A DNA stretch of 31,485 nucleotides from a virus. The stretch is from IMG/VR virus record IMGVR_UViG_3300033141_001507, positions 1-31,485 of that record; one strand, 5' to 3'. Below, piece after piece: positions 1-7,840 of this stretch. The notes below the pieces were generated by a model that was not told the DNA's origin, made no database searches, and saw only the letters and a program-made list of their open reading frames with translations. The translations under genes were made by a program, and so were the position numbers. Numbering within the stretch: position 1 is the first letter of the stretch; each line of letters begins with the position of its first letter.

Positions 1-99
1 CTTTCTCAGAAAAACCCGTATGATATCAACGTTTAGCAGCATCACGACAAGAACAGAGTATGCTGGCCAACTGAACAACCACTGAACAGGAGACACAAC

Positions 100-420
100 A
101 TGGGCACGAAATCACCACCGGCTCCCGCGGTCCAATGGCCAGAGGACATCCACACCAGCCAGATATGGATCGGCAACGGGGGCAACGACCGGTTCGAGGT
201 GGCTGCCCTGCACAGTCACGAGGCTGGCCGCATCGTAATTGAGGCGCGCGCCATCACCGGGCAGCAGCTCGGGCCGGGGCTCCTGTTCGGGCTGGAGCAC
301 TTCCGGGAGCAGGCCGCGCCGACCTACCGGGATGCGAAGCCCCAGATCCCTGGTCAGCCTGGGAAAGAGTATCGCATCACCGGCCTATGCCCCAAGGACG
401 ACGAAAGGAAGACGACATGA
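100..420 (+). CDS. Hypothetical small protein, first gene of packaging operon
   Basis: I do not recognise this 106-aa protein. The ATG is preceded by a good ribosome binding site (AGGAG, 8 bases upstream), which fixes the start. It has no membrane segment, no cysteine cluster and only one Cys near the C-terminus. The middle (residues 22-60) alternates hydrophobic and polar residues as in a small beta-rich fold, and the C-terminal third is rich in Pro, Lys and Arg. Its stop overlaps the next gene's ATG (ATGA), so the two are probably translated together. It opens a run of five small genes leading to the terminase. Function unknown; being a real gene is likely from the ribosome binding site and the overlap. 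Confidence 0.7.
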   Translation: MGTKSPPAPAVQWPEDIHTSQIWIGNGGNDRFEVAALHSHEAGRIVIEARAITGQQLGPGLLFGLEHFREQAAPTYRDAKPQIPGQPGKEYRITGLCPKDDERKTT

Positions 421-692
421 ACGCAAAGCAAGAACAACAGCAACACCTAGCCCGCGCGATGCTCAAGCTACGGGAGGCGATCAACGCACCCCCGCCACCG
501 GTGCTAGAGCTGTCATGGTGGGACCGCCAGCGGCAGCGCTTCCCGCGTGTGACGGCGCTGCTGAGCGATCCATTGGGACTCGTGACGTCCGTGGGTATCG
601 TTGCCGCGATTGCGGCCGATAGCCCATGGGTCCCGCTTGACGTCTGGATCGGCTTGGGCGTAGTGGCGATCCTCATCCGAGCTCGGCGCTGA
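417..692 (+). CDS. Small two-helix membrane protein
   Basis: This 91-aa protein starts at the ATG that overlaps the previous stop (ATGA) and ends in a TGATG overlap with the next gene. Residues 1-27 are a polar, Gln-rich amphipathic stretch with a Pro run after it (25-28). Two hydrophobic segments follow, about residues 52-68 and 71-88, separated by a short DSPW turn, and the protein ends in a basic IRARR. This is the shape of a small hairpin-type inner-membrane protein. Holin function is possible, but its place beside terminase genes, far from the endolysin, argues against that. No family recognised. Confidence 0.65.
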   Translation: MNAKQEQQQHLARAMLKLREAINAPPPPVLELSWWDRQRQRFPRVTALLSDPLGLVTSVGIVAAIAADSPWVPLDVWIGLGVVAILIRARR

Positions 693-1261
693 TGCCTAGT
701 CCCGACGAGGCGAAGCAGCGGGCCCGAAAGATACGCGCCTACCACAAGCGTACGGGCATGTCACAACGGGCCGTGGGCGAACACTTCGGGGTCAGTGCAG
801 CCACGGTCAACACCGCGCTCAAGGCCGGACGCAAGGCCAGCAAGCGCAAGCCGAGACGCAAGCAGCGCAAGGCCACCACGGAGCCAGCCCAGCCCATCGA
901 GGACCATGACCCCTATCAGCGCACCCTGGCTGTGTTCGCCGATCTCCAGACCGCGTTGCGTCAAGCTGACAAGGATGGCGAGGGAGCCCTAGCAGCTCGG
1001 ATACGGCGCGACATGGTGCCGGTGTTGCGCGAGCTGCGGCAGTCCGCGCCAGACGCTGCCGATGCTGCTGGCGTGACGGTGGACCCCATGGCCATGATGG
1101 AGCTGGGTCGCGCGGCGATGACCAAGCTCCGGGATTACGCGGATCGCGCTCGGGAGGAGCTCCTGGACAAGGTGCGTGACCGTAAGCTGTCGTCGGACGC
1201 GCTTGAGGTGTTGAGGCTGGTAGGCGTGCTGCCGGCGGTGGAGGGAGAGACCGATGGGTGA
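692..1261 (+). CDS. Terminase small subunit-like HTH protein
   Basis: A 189-aa protein with an N-terminal helix-turn-helix (about residues 24-46, core AVGEHFGVSAATVNTALK), then a very basic linker (KRKPRRKQRK, about 50-62) and a largely helical C-terminal part. Small terminase subunits recognise the packaging start site on phage DNA and hand it to the large subunit; many have exactly this layout of N-terminal HTH and helical oligomerisation region. The gene lies about 470 bases before the large terminase in the same overlapping operon, which supports the role. The start is fixed by the TGATG overlap. A general DNA-binding regulator remains the alternative, since I see no family-specific motif. 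Confidence 0.6.
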   Translation: MPSPDEAKQRARKIRAYHKRTGMSQRAVGEHFGVSAATVNTALKAGRKASKRKPRRKQRKATTEPAQPIEDHDPYQRTLAVFADLQTALRQADKDGEGALAARIRRDMVPVLRELRQSAPDAADAAGVTVDPMAMMELGRAAMTKLRDYADRAREELLDKVRDRKLSSDALEVLRLVGVLPAVEGETDG

Positions 1262-1460
1262 TAGAAAAACGATGACGTTCGGTCAGAAGGCGGCGGCTCA
1301 GCTATGGGGCCAGGAGCAGCTGCGAGCGGTGCCGGCGGGCTGCGTTGGCTGTCGCTACCTTTCGAGGCTGGGCTATCCGCTGGACGACCACCACCGGCAC
1401 GTATGCATCGACTGGTGCCCCCAGGGCTATGTGCCCGGTCGTCCACTGAGGGACACGTGA
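1254..1460 (+). CDS. Small Cys-rich protein, possible zinc knuckle
   Basis: A 68-aa protein whose ATG lies 8 bases inside the end of the previous gene and whose stop forms a GTGA overlap with the next. It has four cysteines in a CxxC (residues 30 and 33) and CxxxC (51 and 55) arrangement, with His46, His47 and His49 just before the second pair. This could bind a zinc ion as a small ribbon or knuckle. I do not recognise the family. Its conserved position between the terminase subunits suggests an accessory role in packaging, but that is inference only. Confidence 0.6.
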   Translation: MGDRKTMTFGQKAAAQLWGQEQLRAVPAGCVGCRYLSRLGYPLDDHHRHVCIDWCPQGYVPGRPLRDT

Positions 1461-1732
1461 GACCACTGCCCAAGGCGGGCGACCGTATCCACTGTGACCC
1501 CAACCGCGACGACGGTGACGTGCCTCGCCGATGGCGCAACCCTAACCGGCGATCGGCTGTCGTGCTGGCGGTGCTCCGTGACAAGGGGGTCGAGGACGTG
1601 GAGCTGATTGTGTTCAAGGTGTGGGGCTCTCGCCGGGGCTGGCGTTACCGCGTGGAGACCGATGTGTGGTGGGATGCCAGCACCGGCTGGGCTCCTGGCT
1701 CGCTGCCGAGTCGACCGCGGGTGGTGTTGTGA
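1457..1732 (+). CDS. Hypothetical protein between terminase genes
   Basis: A 91-aa protein read from a GTG that overlaps the previous stop (GTGA); its own stop again overlaps the terminase GTG start (GTGA). A longer open frame exists upstream (to 1304), but it runs through the previous gene and is not needed. The sequence is basic and Trp-rich, with a likely beta segment (RRSAVVLAVLRDKG, then VELIVFKVWGSR) and a WWD motif near the C-terminus. It could be a small SH3- or SPOUT-like barrel, but I cannot assign a family. The tandem GTG starts suggest strict translational coupling. Confidence 0.55.
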   Translation: MRPLPKAGDRIHCDPNRDDGDVPRRWRNPNRRSAVVLAVLRDKGVEDVELIVFKVWGSRRGWRYRVETDVWWDASTGWAPGSLPSRPRVVL

Positions 1733-3246
1733 CCACCGCCGCGCAGTCCCCGCTAGTCGAGGTCATGACCTTGCTTGGTCGGCTCGGTTGCGCGGAGGAA
1801 GCTCTCGCGACTCTCACGGATCAGGAGCGGATAGCGCTCGCGGCACTGAGCGAGGCATGGGAGCGGCCGAACCAGACCATCCCTCCAGATACGGAGTGGG
1901 ACATGTTCGCATTCATCGGCGCTCGAGGCACTGGCAAGACCTATCCCGTGAGCCGGTACGTTGCGGAGAAGGGGGCGAGCGGCGAGGCGATGCGGATCCT
2001 GCTCGTTGCCCAGTCGAAGCAGAAGGCTCGCGTCATCTTCGCAACGGGTAAGTGTGGCCTACTCAATCAGCCGCCGTGGCTCCGTCCGGTGCGCAAGGGG
2101 GACACGCTCATTTGGCCATCCGGGGCCGTCGCTGAAATCACCTCCGCAGCACCCACCGAGAAGAGCGAGGAGCGGGGCGACGAGTATGACCTGCTCTGGG
2201 CATCTGAGGTCAACGCGTGGGCTCGTGGGTGCCGTGTCGAGGTGTGGCGCAACGCCCGGCTATCGACCCGCTCAGGGGCTGCCAAGGTGGTGGTGGACAC
2301 GACGCCCAAGAAGGGCAACCCGATCATCAAAGAGATCAAGGCGGAAGCGGAGGCGGACAAGAGCCGGCGCACGCGGTGGATCCATCACGTGGTCGAGGAC
2401 AACGCGATCAACCTCGCACGGGGCTTTGTGGGCAGCATGCGGCGGGCACTGGCAGGCACACGAGCCGAGCGGGAGGAACTCGACGGCCTGGAAGCCGAGG
2501 ACGGTGGAGGGCTCATCAAGGACGAGTGGATCGAGGGTGCGCGTCGAGCTGAGCCGCGGACCTGGAAGCGTCGGATCGTGGTGCTCGACCCGACGATCGC
2601 CGATGCCAAGACCGGTGGCAACGATGCGGGCCTAGTGTGCATGGGCACGGGCATCGATGACCAGATCTACATCACCCGGGACCAATCAGAGATCATGGCT
2701 CCCGACGAGTGGGCCAAGCGCGCGATCAACGCTGTGATAGACGACCACGCGGACTGTCTCGTCATCGAGACCAACCGCGGTGGACGCGTCATCGACTTTG
2801 GGTTGGAGCTCCTCGCTCGTGACTTCGGGCAACAGCTTACGGTGGTTGAGATCGGAGCCGTCACGCGGTACACGCCGGGCACGATCAACGTCAAGCTCGT
2901 GCACGCCAGAGCTGATAAGTCGACGCGGTTTGACCCGGCGATCGTCGAGTACAAGGCCGGTCATATATCGCACGTGATAGGGGCCGATCTGGAGTCGCTC
3001 GAGGAGACGCTGACTAGCTGTGACTTGGCCACCGTCACCACGCGCAACAGTCCTGGCGATCTGGACTGCGTAGCTTGGGGCGTCATCGAGCTCCGGCAGC
3101 TGTATGAGCAGATACGTAGGGGCGAGCCAGGGGGCCAGGCTGCGGTGGTCAAGGCCGCTCGGAAGCAGCACAAGGCGGACCGCTCGCCGGTGACTGGGCT
3201 GCGGCCGACGCTTGGTCGAAAGAGACGGAGGGCGAACCTGCTCTAG
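1729..3246 (+). CDS. terL: Terminase large subunit (ATPase-nuclease)
   Basis: This 505-aa protein is the DNA-packaging motor that pumps phage DNA through the portal and cuts it. Walker A is GARGTGKT (residues 64-71), Walker B is YDLLWASE with catalytic Glu160, and the coupling motif is DTTP (190-193). The C-terminal RNase H-like nuclease shows its acidic set at Asp287 (VLDPT), Glu347 (VIETN) and Asp444/Asp446 (GDLDCVAW). Length is normal for a two-domain TerL. I chose the GTG at 1729, which overlaps the previous stop; upstream extension to 1621 would run through the previous gene. The 3' end converges with the portal gene and both use one CTAG for their TAG stops. Confidence 0.92.
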   Translation: MTTAAQSPLVEVMTLLGRLGCAEEALATLTDQERIALAALSEAWERPNQTIPPDTEWDMFAFIGARGTGKTYPVSRYVAEKGASGEAMRILLVAQSKQKARVIFATGKCGLLNQPPWLRPVRKGDTLIWPSGAVAEITSAAPTEKSEERGDEYDLLWASEVNAWARGCRVEVWRNARLSTRSGAAKVVVDTTPKKGNPIIKEIKAEAEADKSRRTRWIHHVVEDNAINLARGFVGSMRRALAGTRAEREELDGLEAEDGGGLIKDEWIEGARRAEPRTWKRRIVVLDPTIADAKTGGNDAGLVCMGTGIDDQIYITRDQSEIMAPDEWAKRAINAVIDDHADCLVIETNRGGRVIDFGLELLARDFGQQLTVVEIGAVTRYTPGTINVKLVHARADKSTRFDPAIVEYKAGHISHVIGADLESLEETLTSCDLATVTTRNSPGDLDCVAWGVIELRQLYEQIRRGEPGGQAAVVKAARKQHKADRSPVTGLRPTLGRKRRRANLL

Positions 3247-4964
3247 GTCCCTGTCGGTCTCACCTCGGACGCGGGGCCAACATCGGCAGCTGCTTCTCCT
3301 TCTGCTTCGCCTTCCACGGATCCCTTGGCCTCTTTCAGGGCCTTGAACTCGGCCACCATGAGCGATCCCTCGTCCGTGTTTTCGAGTGGGGTGAGTCCCT
3401 GTGATCGTCGCGCCTCATCGACCTTGACCACGACCGCGATGTCTGTTGGGGCAAGCTCCACTGACGACTCTTGTGCAGCTGCTTCCGCCGGCACCGTGAC
3501 CTGCGGCACTCCGAGGCGATCCGCGTACTCGTCCGCCCATGGCTGGGTGAGGATACCGGCCGATTTGCGGGCCTGGTAAGCGGTCGTGAAAGCGTCCTCG
3601 TTCGCGGCTTGGTGCTCCCGCTTTTGCTGCTCATCCGGGTCTGGCATCAGGTAGCGGCGTTGTGGCGCAAGGCTCGAGTCGCCTTGGTTGATGGCGGCCC
3701 ATGGCTCGATGACTCCCTCGTGGATGCCTCGCTCGATGGCCGCCTTGTCGCCTTGGATGACCGTTGAGGCCACGTCGAACAGCTTTGCTATATCTACACC
3801 GGGAGCACCTCCGGTGGCGCCTAGTGCTCCGTCCGTGCCGTTGTAGATGCGCTGAGCAGACTTCGCCGCGCTCAGTCCCAGCTCTTTCCAGATCTCCCAC
3901 ATGCGCGATGGGTTGCTGAGGATCTCGATCTCCGAGCCAAACTGAGCCAGCCCATAGGGCATGTCCAGGCTTGCCATGTCTTCGAGCAGTGCCAGCATGG
4001 CGAGCGCCTCAGGGCTTGTCGTGGCCTCCCCGGTGGGCGCGCCAGCATCATCGAGCACCGGGACTTGTAGCGGTTGTTGCTCTGGCAGCCTGCCGATGAT
4101 CTTCGAGTTGCCGTGGCTGTTGCTGCCCCTGTTCCAGTCCCGGCTGGAGTAGGCGGCTGATGCCCACGTGAGGGCTCCCGGGAGGAGCGCTGCGTCATGG
4201 CGCCATGGGAGCAGGTCGGAGCTGCGGTAGACCGTCCAGCGCCCATCGGCGTGGGTGATGGGGATCGAGGTCAGGTCGACCGTCTTGCCCTGTCGCTTGG
4301 CACGCTCGGATAGGTCACCGGCGAGGGCGTCCCGGTCCTCTTGCGAGGTCATGGCGTCGACTGACGTGTACAGCTGATCCTCCCATTCGCGATACCAGAC
4401 GAACTCGAGCGGCCATGGCCGGTGGACCACATCGTGACGGCTCCCATCGGGGCGAGCTGTCCACGTGTTGTAGCCGATGGCGATGGCGTGGTTGGCGAGA
4501 TCGCCGTTAATCGTTTTGATAGTGCCGCGGCTGATGGCGGTGCCTCGCGAGGGGCCAGGCTCGCCGAATAGGATCTCCCCCTCCCGTGCTACCCGTTGGC
4601 TCGCTGGCGACGGCCCCTTGGCACCGGGTGACATGGCTGGCTCGAGTGACACGGCCAGAGCAGCGAGCGGAGCCACGCGGACTTTCCAGGCCGTGAACAG
4701 GTCGGGATTGGTGCGCATCGCCACCGCGAGCTGTACGGGCCGGCGGAACCTGCCGGCGATCTGCTCGTCCCGCGCGCTCATGATGTCCTCGAGCGACCAG
4801 CCGAACGCGGCGGACGGGATGGACTGATGGAACGCCGGGACGCGTAGGTCCCTCATCCGGAACTCGTCACCTCGTCGTATCGGCTGCTGAGCCTTAGAGG
4901 CACCTAGGAGGGCGGGGAGGTTTCGGGCAACAGATATGAGTCTGGAGAGTAAAGACGCCTGCAT
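3243..4964 (-). CDS. Portal protein, Mu gp29/DUF935-like
   Basis: The portal is the dodecameric ring at one head vertex through which DNA enters and leaves. This 573-aa protein has the expected size, a helical N-terminal part, a central segment with alternating beta strands, and a C-terminal region with an IYNGTDGALGATGG turn followed by helices and INQGDSSLAPQRRYLMPDPDE, which resembles the crown-region end of DUF935-type portals. An acidic Ala/Glu-rich tail follows. I use the ATG at 4964; an in-frame TTG at 4985 adds 7 residues, and neither has a clear Shine-Dalgarno. A GCCCC/GGGGC hairpin abuts the ATG. It is oddly on the minus strand, downstream of an HTH gene, while neighbouring head genes run plus. 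The assignment rests on position, length and these motifs. Confidence 0.75.
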   Translation of the reverse strand: MQASLLSRLISVARNLPALLGASKAQQPIRRGDEFRMRDLRVPAFHQSIPSAAFGWSLEDIMSARDEQIAGRFRRPVQLAVAMRTNPDLFTAWKVRVAPLAALAVSLEPAMSPGAKGPSPASQRVAREGEILFGEPGPSRGTAISRGTIKTINGDLANHAIAIGYNTWTARPDGSRHDVVHRPWPLEFVWYREWEDQLYTSVDAMTSQEDRDALAGDLSERAKRQGKTVDLTSIPITHADGRWTVYRSSDLLPWRHDAALLPGALTWASAAYSSRDWNRGSNSHGNSKIIGRLPEQQPLQVPVLDDAGAPTGEATTSPEALAMLALLEDMASLDMPYGLAQFGSEIEILSNPSRMWEIWKELGLSAAKSAQRIYNGTDGALGATGGAPGVDIAKLFDVASTVIQGDKAAIERGIHEGVIEPWAAINQGDSSLAPQRRYLMPDPDEQQKREHQAANEDAFTTAYQARKSAGILTQPWADEYADRLGVPQVTVPAEAAAQESSVELAPTDIAVVVKVDEARRSQGLTPLENTDEGSLMVAEFKALKEAKGSVEGEAEGEAAADVGPASEVRPTGT

Positions 4965-4980
4965 GCCCCTATTCTGGGGC
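4965..4980 (-). promoter_or_regulatory. Hairpin directly upstream of portal start codon
   Basis: A perfect 5-bp inverted repeat, GCCCC with a 6-base loop and GGGGC, lies immediately before the portal ATG in the portal mRNA. It contains the only purine-rich stretch near the start, so it could hide the ribosome entry site. No U-tract follows, so it is not a terminator. Role as a translational control element is inference. Confidence 0.35.
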
Positions 4981-5002
4981 AGCAATCAGCAATCCACTAG
5001 CG

Positions 5003-5227
5003 TCAGATACGGCCGGAGGCGATCGGGCGTACTCTCACAGTGCGTAATCGCTCACGTAGGACCGCGGCGCTCGTGCTCGTGATGGGGAGCCGCGCCACAC
5101 CTCGAACGATGGTCCGCTCATCGAGGCCCAACAGCTCCCGGGCCCTGGCGTCACCGCATCGGAGCACCACCGCTCGTGCTCGTGCTGCTTCGTCTCGGGT
5201 TAGGATCGTGCGTGCTCGTCTATCCAT
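5003..5227 (-). CDS. Small helix-turn-helix regulator
   Basis: A 74-aa basic protein with a helix-turn-helix-like core at about residues 26-50 (ARELLGLDERTIVRGVARLP), followed by a short helix STSAAVLRERLR. Proteins of this shape, with a GL..RT..R..ARLPI core, are small DNA-binding regulators; I recall similar ones from myxobacterial genomes, but cannot confirm that here. It lies just upstream of the portal on the same strand (38 bases to the portal ATG) and diverges from the protease-capsid gene, so it could control either or both. A sigma70-like promoter sits directly before its ATG, possibly giving a leaderless transcript. Confidence 0.6.
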   Translation of the reverse strand: MDRRARTILTRDEAARARAVVLRCGDARARELLGLDERTIVRGVARLPITSTSAAVLRERLRTVRVRPIASGRI

Positions 5228-5263
5228 GCCCTATAGTTTATGGGCTAAGTACGCGAAATGCAA
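5228..5263 (-). promoter_or_regulatory. Putative sigma70-type promoter for regulator-portal unit
   Basis: On the minus strand a TTGCAT box (5263-5258), a 17-base spacer and a TAAACT box (5240-5235) form a plausible sigma70 promoter. The -10 box ends 7 bases before the regulator ATG, so the transcript would have little or no leader. The same AT-rich patch reads TATAGT (5232-5237) on the plus strand, a good -10 hexamer for the diverging protease-capsid gene, but no matching -35 is seen there. This is the only AT-rich intergenic stretch in the head region. Confidence 0.35.
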
Positions 5264-5341
5264 ACAGTTGTCCGGGTCTTGCACTGTCCGAGCTGATCGC
5301 GCCAAAATTGGAGCGTGGGAAGCAAGCTCTGGCAGACGATC

Positions 5342-7792
5342 ATGGCGACGGCAACTGGCCGGCGAAAGATGCGACGACGCGTGCTGCTCTCCGGCGGTAG
5401 CGGGAGCGTCCGGCGGCTGTCGATTGAGATCGAGCTAGGCCCTGACGGTGAGCCCCCTGCGGAGTTCCGCCTGTTCAAGGCTGGAATCAACTCGACTCGC
5501 AACGGGCCCTACCTGTTTGATGCCGAGGCCGCACGGCTGACGATGGCTGCGTTCGCCGAGCACGGCACCGATGTGATGATCGATCTGGAGCACCTCGCGG
5601 TCGCTCCGGGTGAGGTCACCGGCGACGCTCGCAACTTCGACCCCGACGCCAGGGGCTGGGCGAAGCTCGCTCTTCGCAACGGGGAGCTCTGGGCTGTCTC
5701 CGTAAGCTGGACTCCAGATGGTGTCAGGCGGCTGAAAGAGCGGACACAGCGCTACGTGTCCCCCGCGTTCGATGTTGACGGTGAGGATCGGGTTATCTCG
5801 ATCCACAACATCGCCCTGACCGCCACCCCCGCAACAGATGATGCGTTCCCGCTTGTGGCACGCCAAACGATTGGAAAAACAATGAAGCTCTCCGAGTTCC
5901 TCAAGCGCTGGCACAAGCTCTCTGTCTCACAACGATCCCTCCCTGCCGGTGACAAGCTGCTGGCGTTGCTTGCGATCGACATGAAGACCTTGCAGTCCGT
6001 GGTTAAGGCCATGGGCGGTGACCCGTCTGGCGACCTGACCAGCATGTTCTCGGCGGTCCGCATGTTCGCGGACGAGCTCGCGGCCAGTGTCACCGGTGAT
6101 GCTGCCCCCATGCCCATCGAAGGCGATGATGCCGGGATGCTCGCGGACGATCCGGCCACCCCCACCCCAGCCCCTACCGAGGGCGACTCGGTCGCGGCTC
6201 GCGCGGTGACCGATGAGTTGGAGCTGCTCCGCAAGAGCAACGCCGAACGGGATGCCAAGCTCAAGCTGCTCCAGACGGAGCGAGACGAGCGCATCCAAGC
6301 CGACCGTGTAGAGCTGTGTCGCCAAGCCGTGGCCACTAACGCGCTGCGTCCTGGTCAGGTCTGGCAGGACGGTGAGGACGGGAAGCCCCAAGCGTACCTG
6401 AACACGATGACGCTAGATGGCATCCGCCAGCTCATCACCACCGGCGGCGGTAGCCTCTCCCCCACGCTGCTCTCGGTCACCCCGCGACCCCCGGTCGATG
6501 GCTCGATCGTGACCGCGGAGCCTGGCATCGAGATGAGCGAGTATGAGTCCAAGCGGCTCCGCGCCACCGTGGATCGCATCCGGGCCAAGGACAAGCTGCC
6601 CCAGGCCACTGATGGCGACTACATGCTCGCCACCGAGCGCTATCAGGACCATCGCGGCCAACAGCTCAAGTGGGCTGAGAGCGAGGGCAAGCATCGGGTG
6701 GTCGTCAGGTACGGCCGCAAGATCGAGGAGATCCACACCCTGTCCACCGTCACTGGCAATCTGCGCGGTGACTGGCTCAAGCTGTTAACCAACCCAGTCC
6801 AGCCGATCGAGGCGTTCGGCCCAGCGAGTCAACGAAGCCTGGAAGAGTTCAGGACCGAGTACATGGTCAACCTGGCTGCCCAGCTCGAGGACTGGACGGG
6901 CGATATCGGTGACGTGCTCTCGAGCGGGTCACTTCGGACCACGTATCCTCTGGACTTCCAGTCCATGAAGTACCTCAAGCGGACTGCCCAAGCTGCTCCC
7001 GCGAGCACTCCCCAGTCAGCGGAGATCAACGTCAATCAAGACGAGTATGTTCTGGCTGCCGAGGGTGAGCTCAAGCGCATCCTCCGCGGCGACTTCGCTT
7101 ACCTTAAGAGCTGGCAGAGCAAGGCCGGTCAGATGGCCCGTGCTCGCGTCCGTCTCCGTGGTCTGCTCATCATCACCCTGCTCGAGGCCAACGGGCTCTG
7201 GGCACCGTCCGACGCCGTCCCGGCCGGACTGGACACCAAGAACTTCTTTGCGACCGACCACGCCGCTAACCCCTTCGATTCCCTCGCCGGCACCGGCTCC
7301 AATCTCAGTGGCGCAACCCAGCCCCTGAACGCGGACAACCTCACCACTCAGAAAGCGGCGATGCTCTTGGTCCCGTTCTTCGACGGGATCGACATGGCTA
7401 AGGAAGCGAGCGACCTGTTCCTTCCGACTGCGATCGCCGAGAAGGCTCGACTGCTCCTCACCGTCCAGGACGTCATCCTCCGCGACAGTGCGGCTAAGGA
7501 TGCATCGGCTGGCGTCACGAATGAGCACAAGGACAGCGGCTTGGGTCGCATCCTCGCCCCACAGCTGACCGGCGCTGGAGCCGCGTCCGACCACTACCTG
7601 ATCAGTCGTGACATCATCGCGGACGGCTTTACCCCGTGGGTCATCGCCGAGGATCCGATGGAAGAAATCCGGGAGTGGGACCAGAACTCCGGCTACTACA
7701 AGGACACCGGTAAGATCAAGATCCAGAGTCATCTCGGCATGAGCGCGGTCCTGCTCTGGTGGCAGGGCATCCGTAAGGTTCGAGGCGCATAG
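5342..7792 (+). CDS. Prohead protease-scaffold-major capsid fusion protein
   Basis: An 816-aa single ORF that joins what are usually two or three genes. Residues about 39-175 match the Mu gpI-type maturation protease: EH with candidate catalytic His84, then RGWAKLALRNGELWAV, SWTPDGV and RYVSPAF with candidate Ser140, then ALTATPA. Residues about 180-480 look like a scaffold: acidic linkers and a charged coiled coil (ELELLRKSNAERDAKLKLLQ). From about 490 to the end it resembles the Mu gpT major head subunit (SLEEFRTEYMVNLAAQ, KNFFATDHAANPFD, TALLV-like helix, ending VLLWWQGIRKVRGA). Upstream GTG (5315) and downstream ATG (5369) starts are possible; none has a strong ribosome binding site. In the cell it would co-assemble and cut itself apart in the prohead. 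The fusion is read directly; the domain names are from family memory. Confidence 0.82.
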   Translation: MATATGRRKMRRRVLLSGGSGSVRRLSIEIELGPDGEPPAEFRLFKAGINSTRNGPYLFDAEAARLTMAAFAEHGTDVMIDLEHLAVAPGEVTGDARNFDPDARGWAKLALRNGELWAVSVSWTPDGVRRLKERTQRYVSPAFDVDGEDRVISIHNIALTATPATDDAFPLVARQTIGKTMKLSEFLKRWHKLSVSQRSLPAGDKLLALLAIDMKTLQSVVKAMGGDPSGDLTSMFSAVRMFADELAASVTGDAAPMPIEGDDAGMLADDPATPTPAPTEGDSVAARAVTDELELLRKSNAERDAKLKLLQTERDERIQADRVELCRQAVATNALRPGQVWQDGEDGKPQAYLNTMTLDGIRQLITTGGGSLSPTLLSVTPRPPVDGSIVTAEPGIEMSEYESKRLRATVDRIRAKDKLPQATDGDYMLATERYQDHRGQQLKWAESEGKHRVVVRYGRKIEEIHTLSTVTGNLRGDWLKLLTNPVQPIEAFGPASQRSLEEFRTEYMVNLAAQLEDWTGDIGDVLSSGSLRTTYPLDFQSMKYLKRTAQAAPASTPQSAEINVNQDEYVLAAEGELKRILRGDFAYLKSWQSKAGQMARARVRLRGLLIITLLEANGLWAPSDAVPAGLDTKNFFATDHAANPFDSLAGTGSNLSGATQPLNADNLTTQKAAMLLVPFFDGIDMAKEASDLFLPTAIAEKARLLLTVQDVILRDSAAKDASAGVTNEHKDSGLGRILAPQLTGAGAASDHYLISRDIIADGFTPWVIAEDPMEEIREWDQNSGYYKDTGKIKIQSHLGMSAVLLWWQGIRKVRGA

Positions 7793-7840
7793 GATCCCGC
7801 AACCACAGGCAAGCAGCACTAAGGACCAAGGACCAAAGCA

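Noticed and set aside
19-24. TATGAT as a -10 box for the first operon
   Set aside because: Good hexamer, but no -35 at a proper distance inside the window; the required position is at the window edge.
417-692. Holin call for the small two-helix membrane protein
   Set aside because: It lies in the packaging operon, 26 kb from the endolysin, where better holin candidates exist; left as unknown.
5040-5438. 132-codon plus-strand frame before the protease gene
   Set aside because: It runs antisense to the HTH gene and into the protease gene; composition is Arg/Ser-rich and shadow-like.
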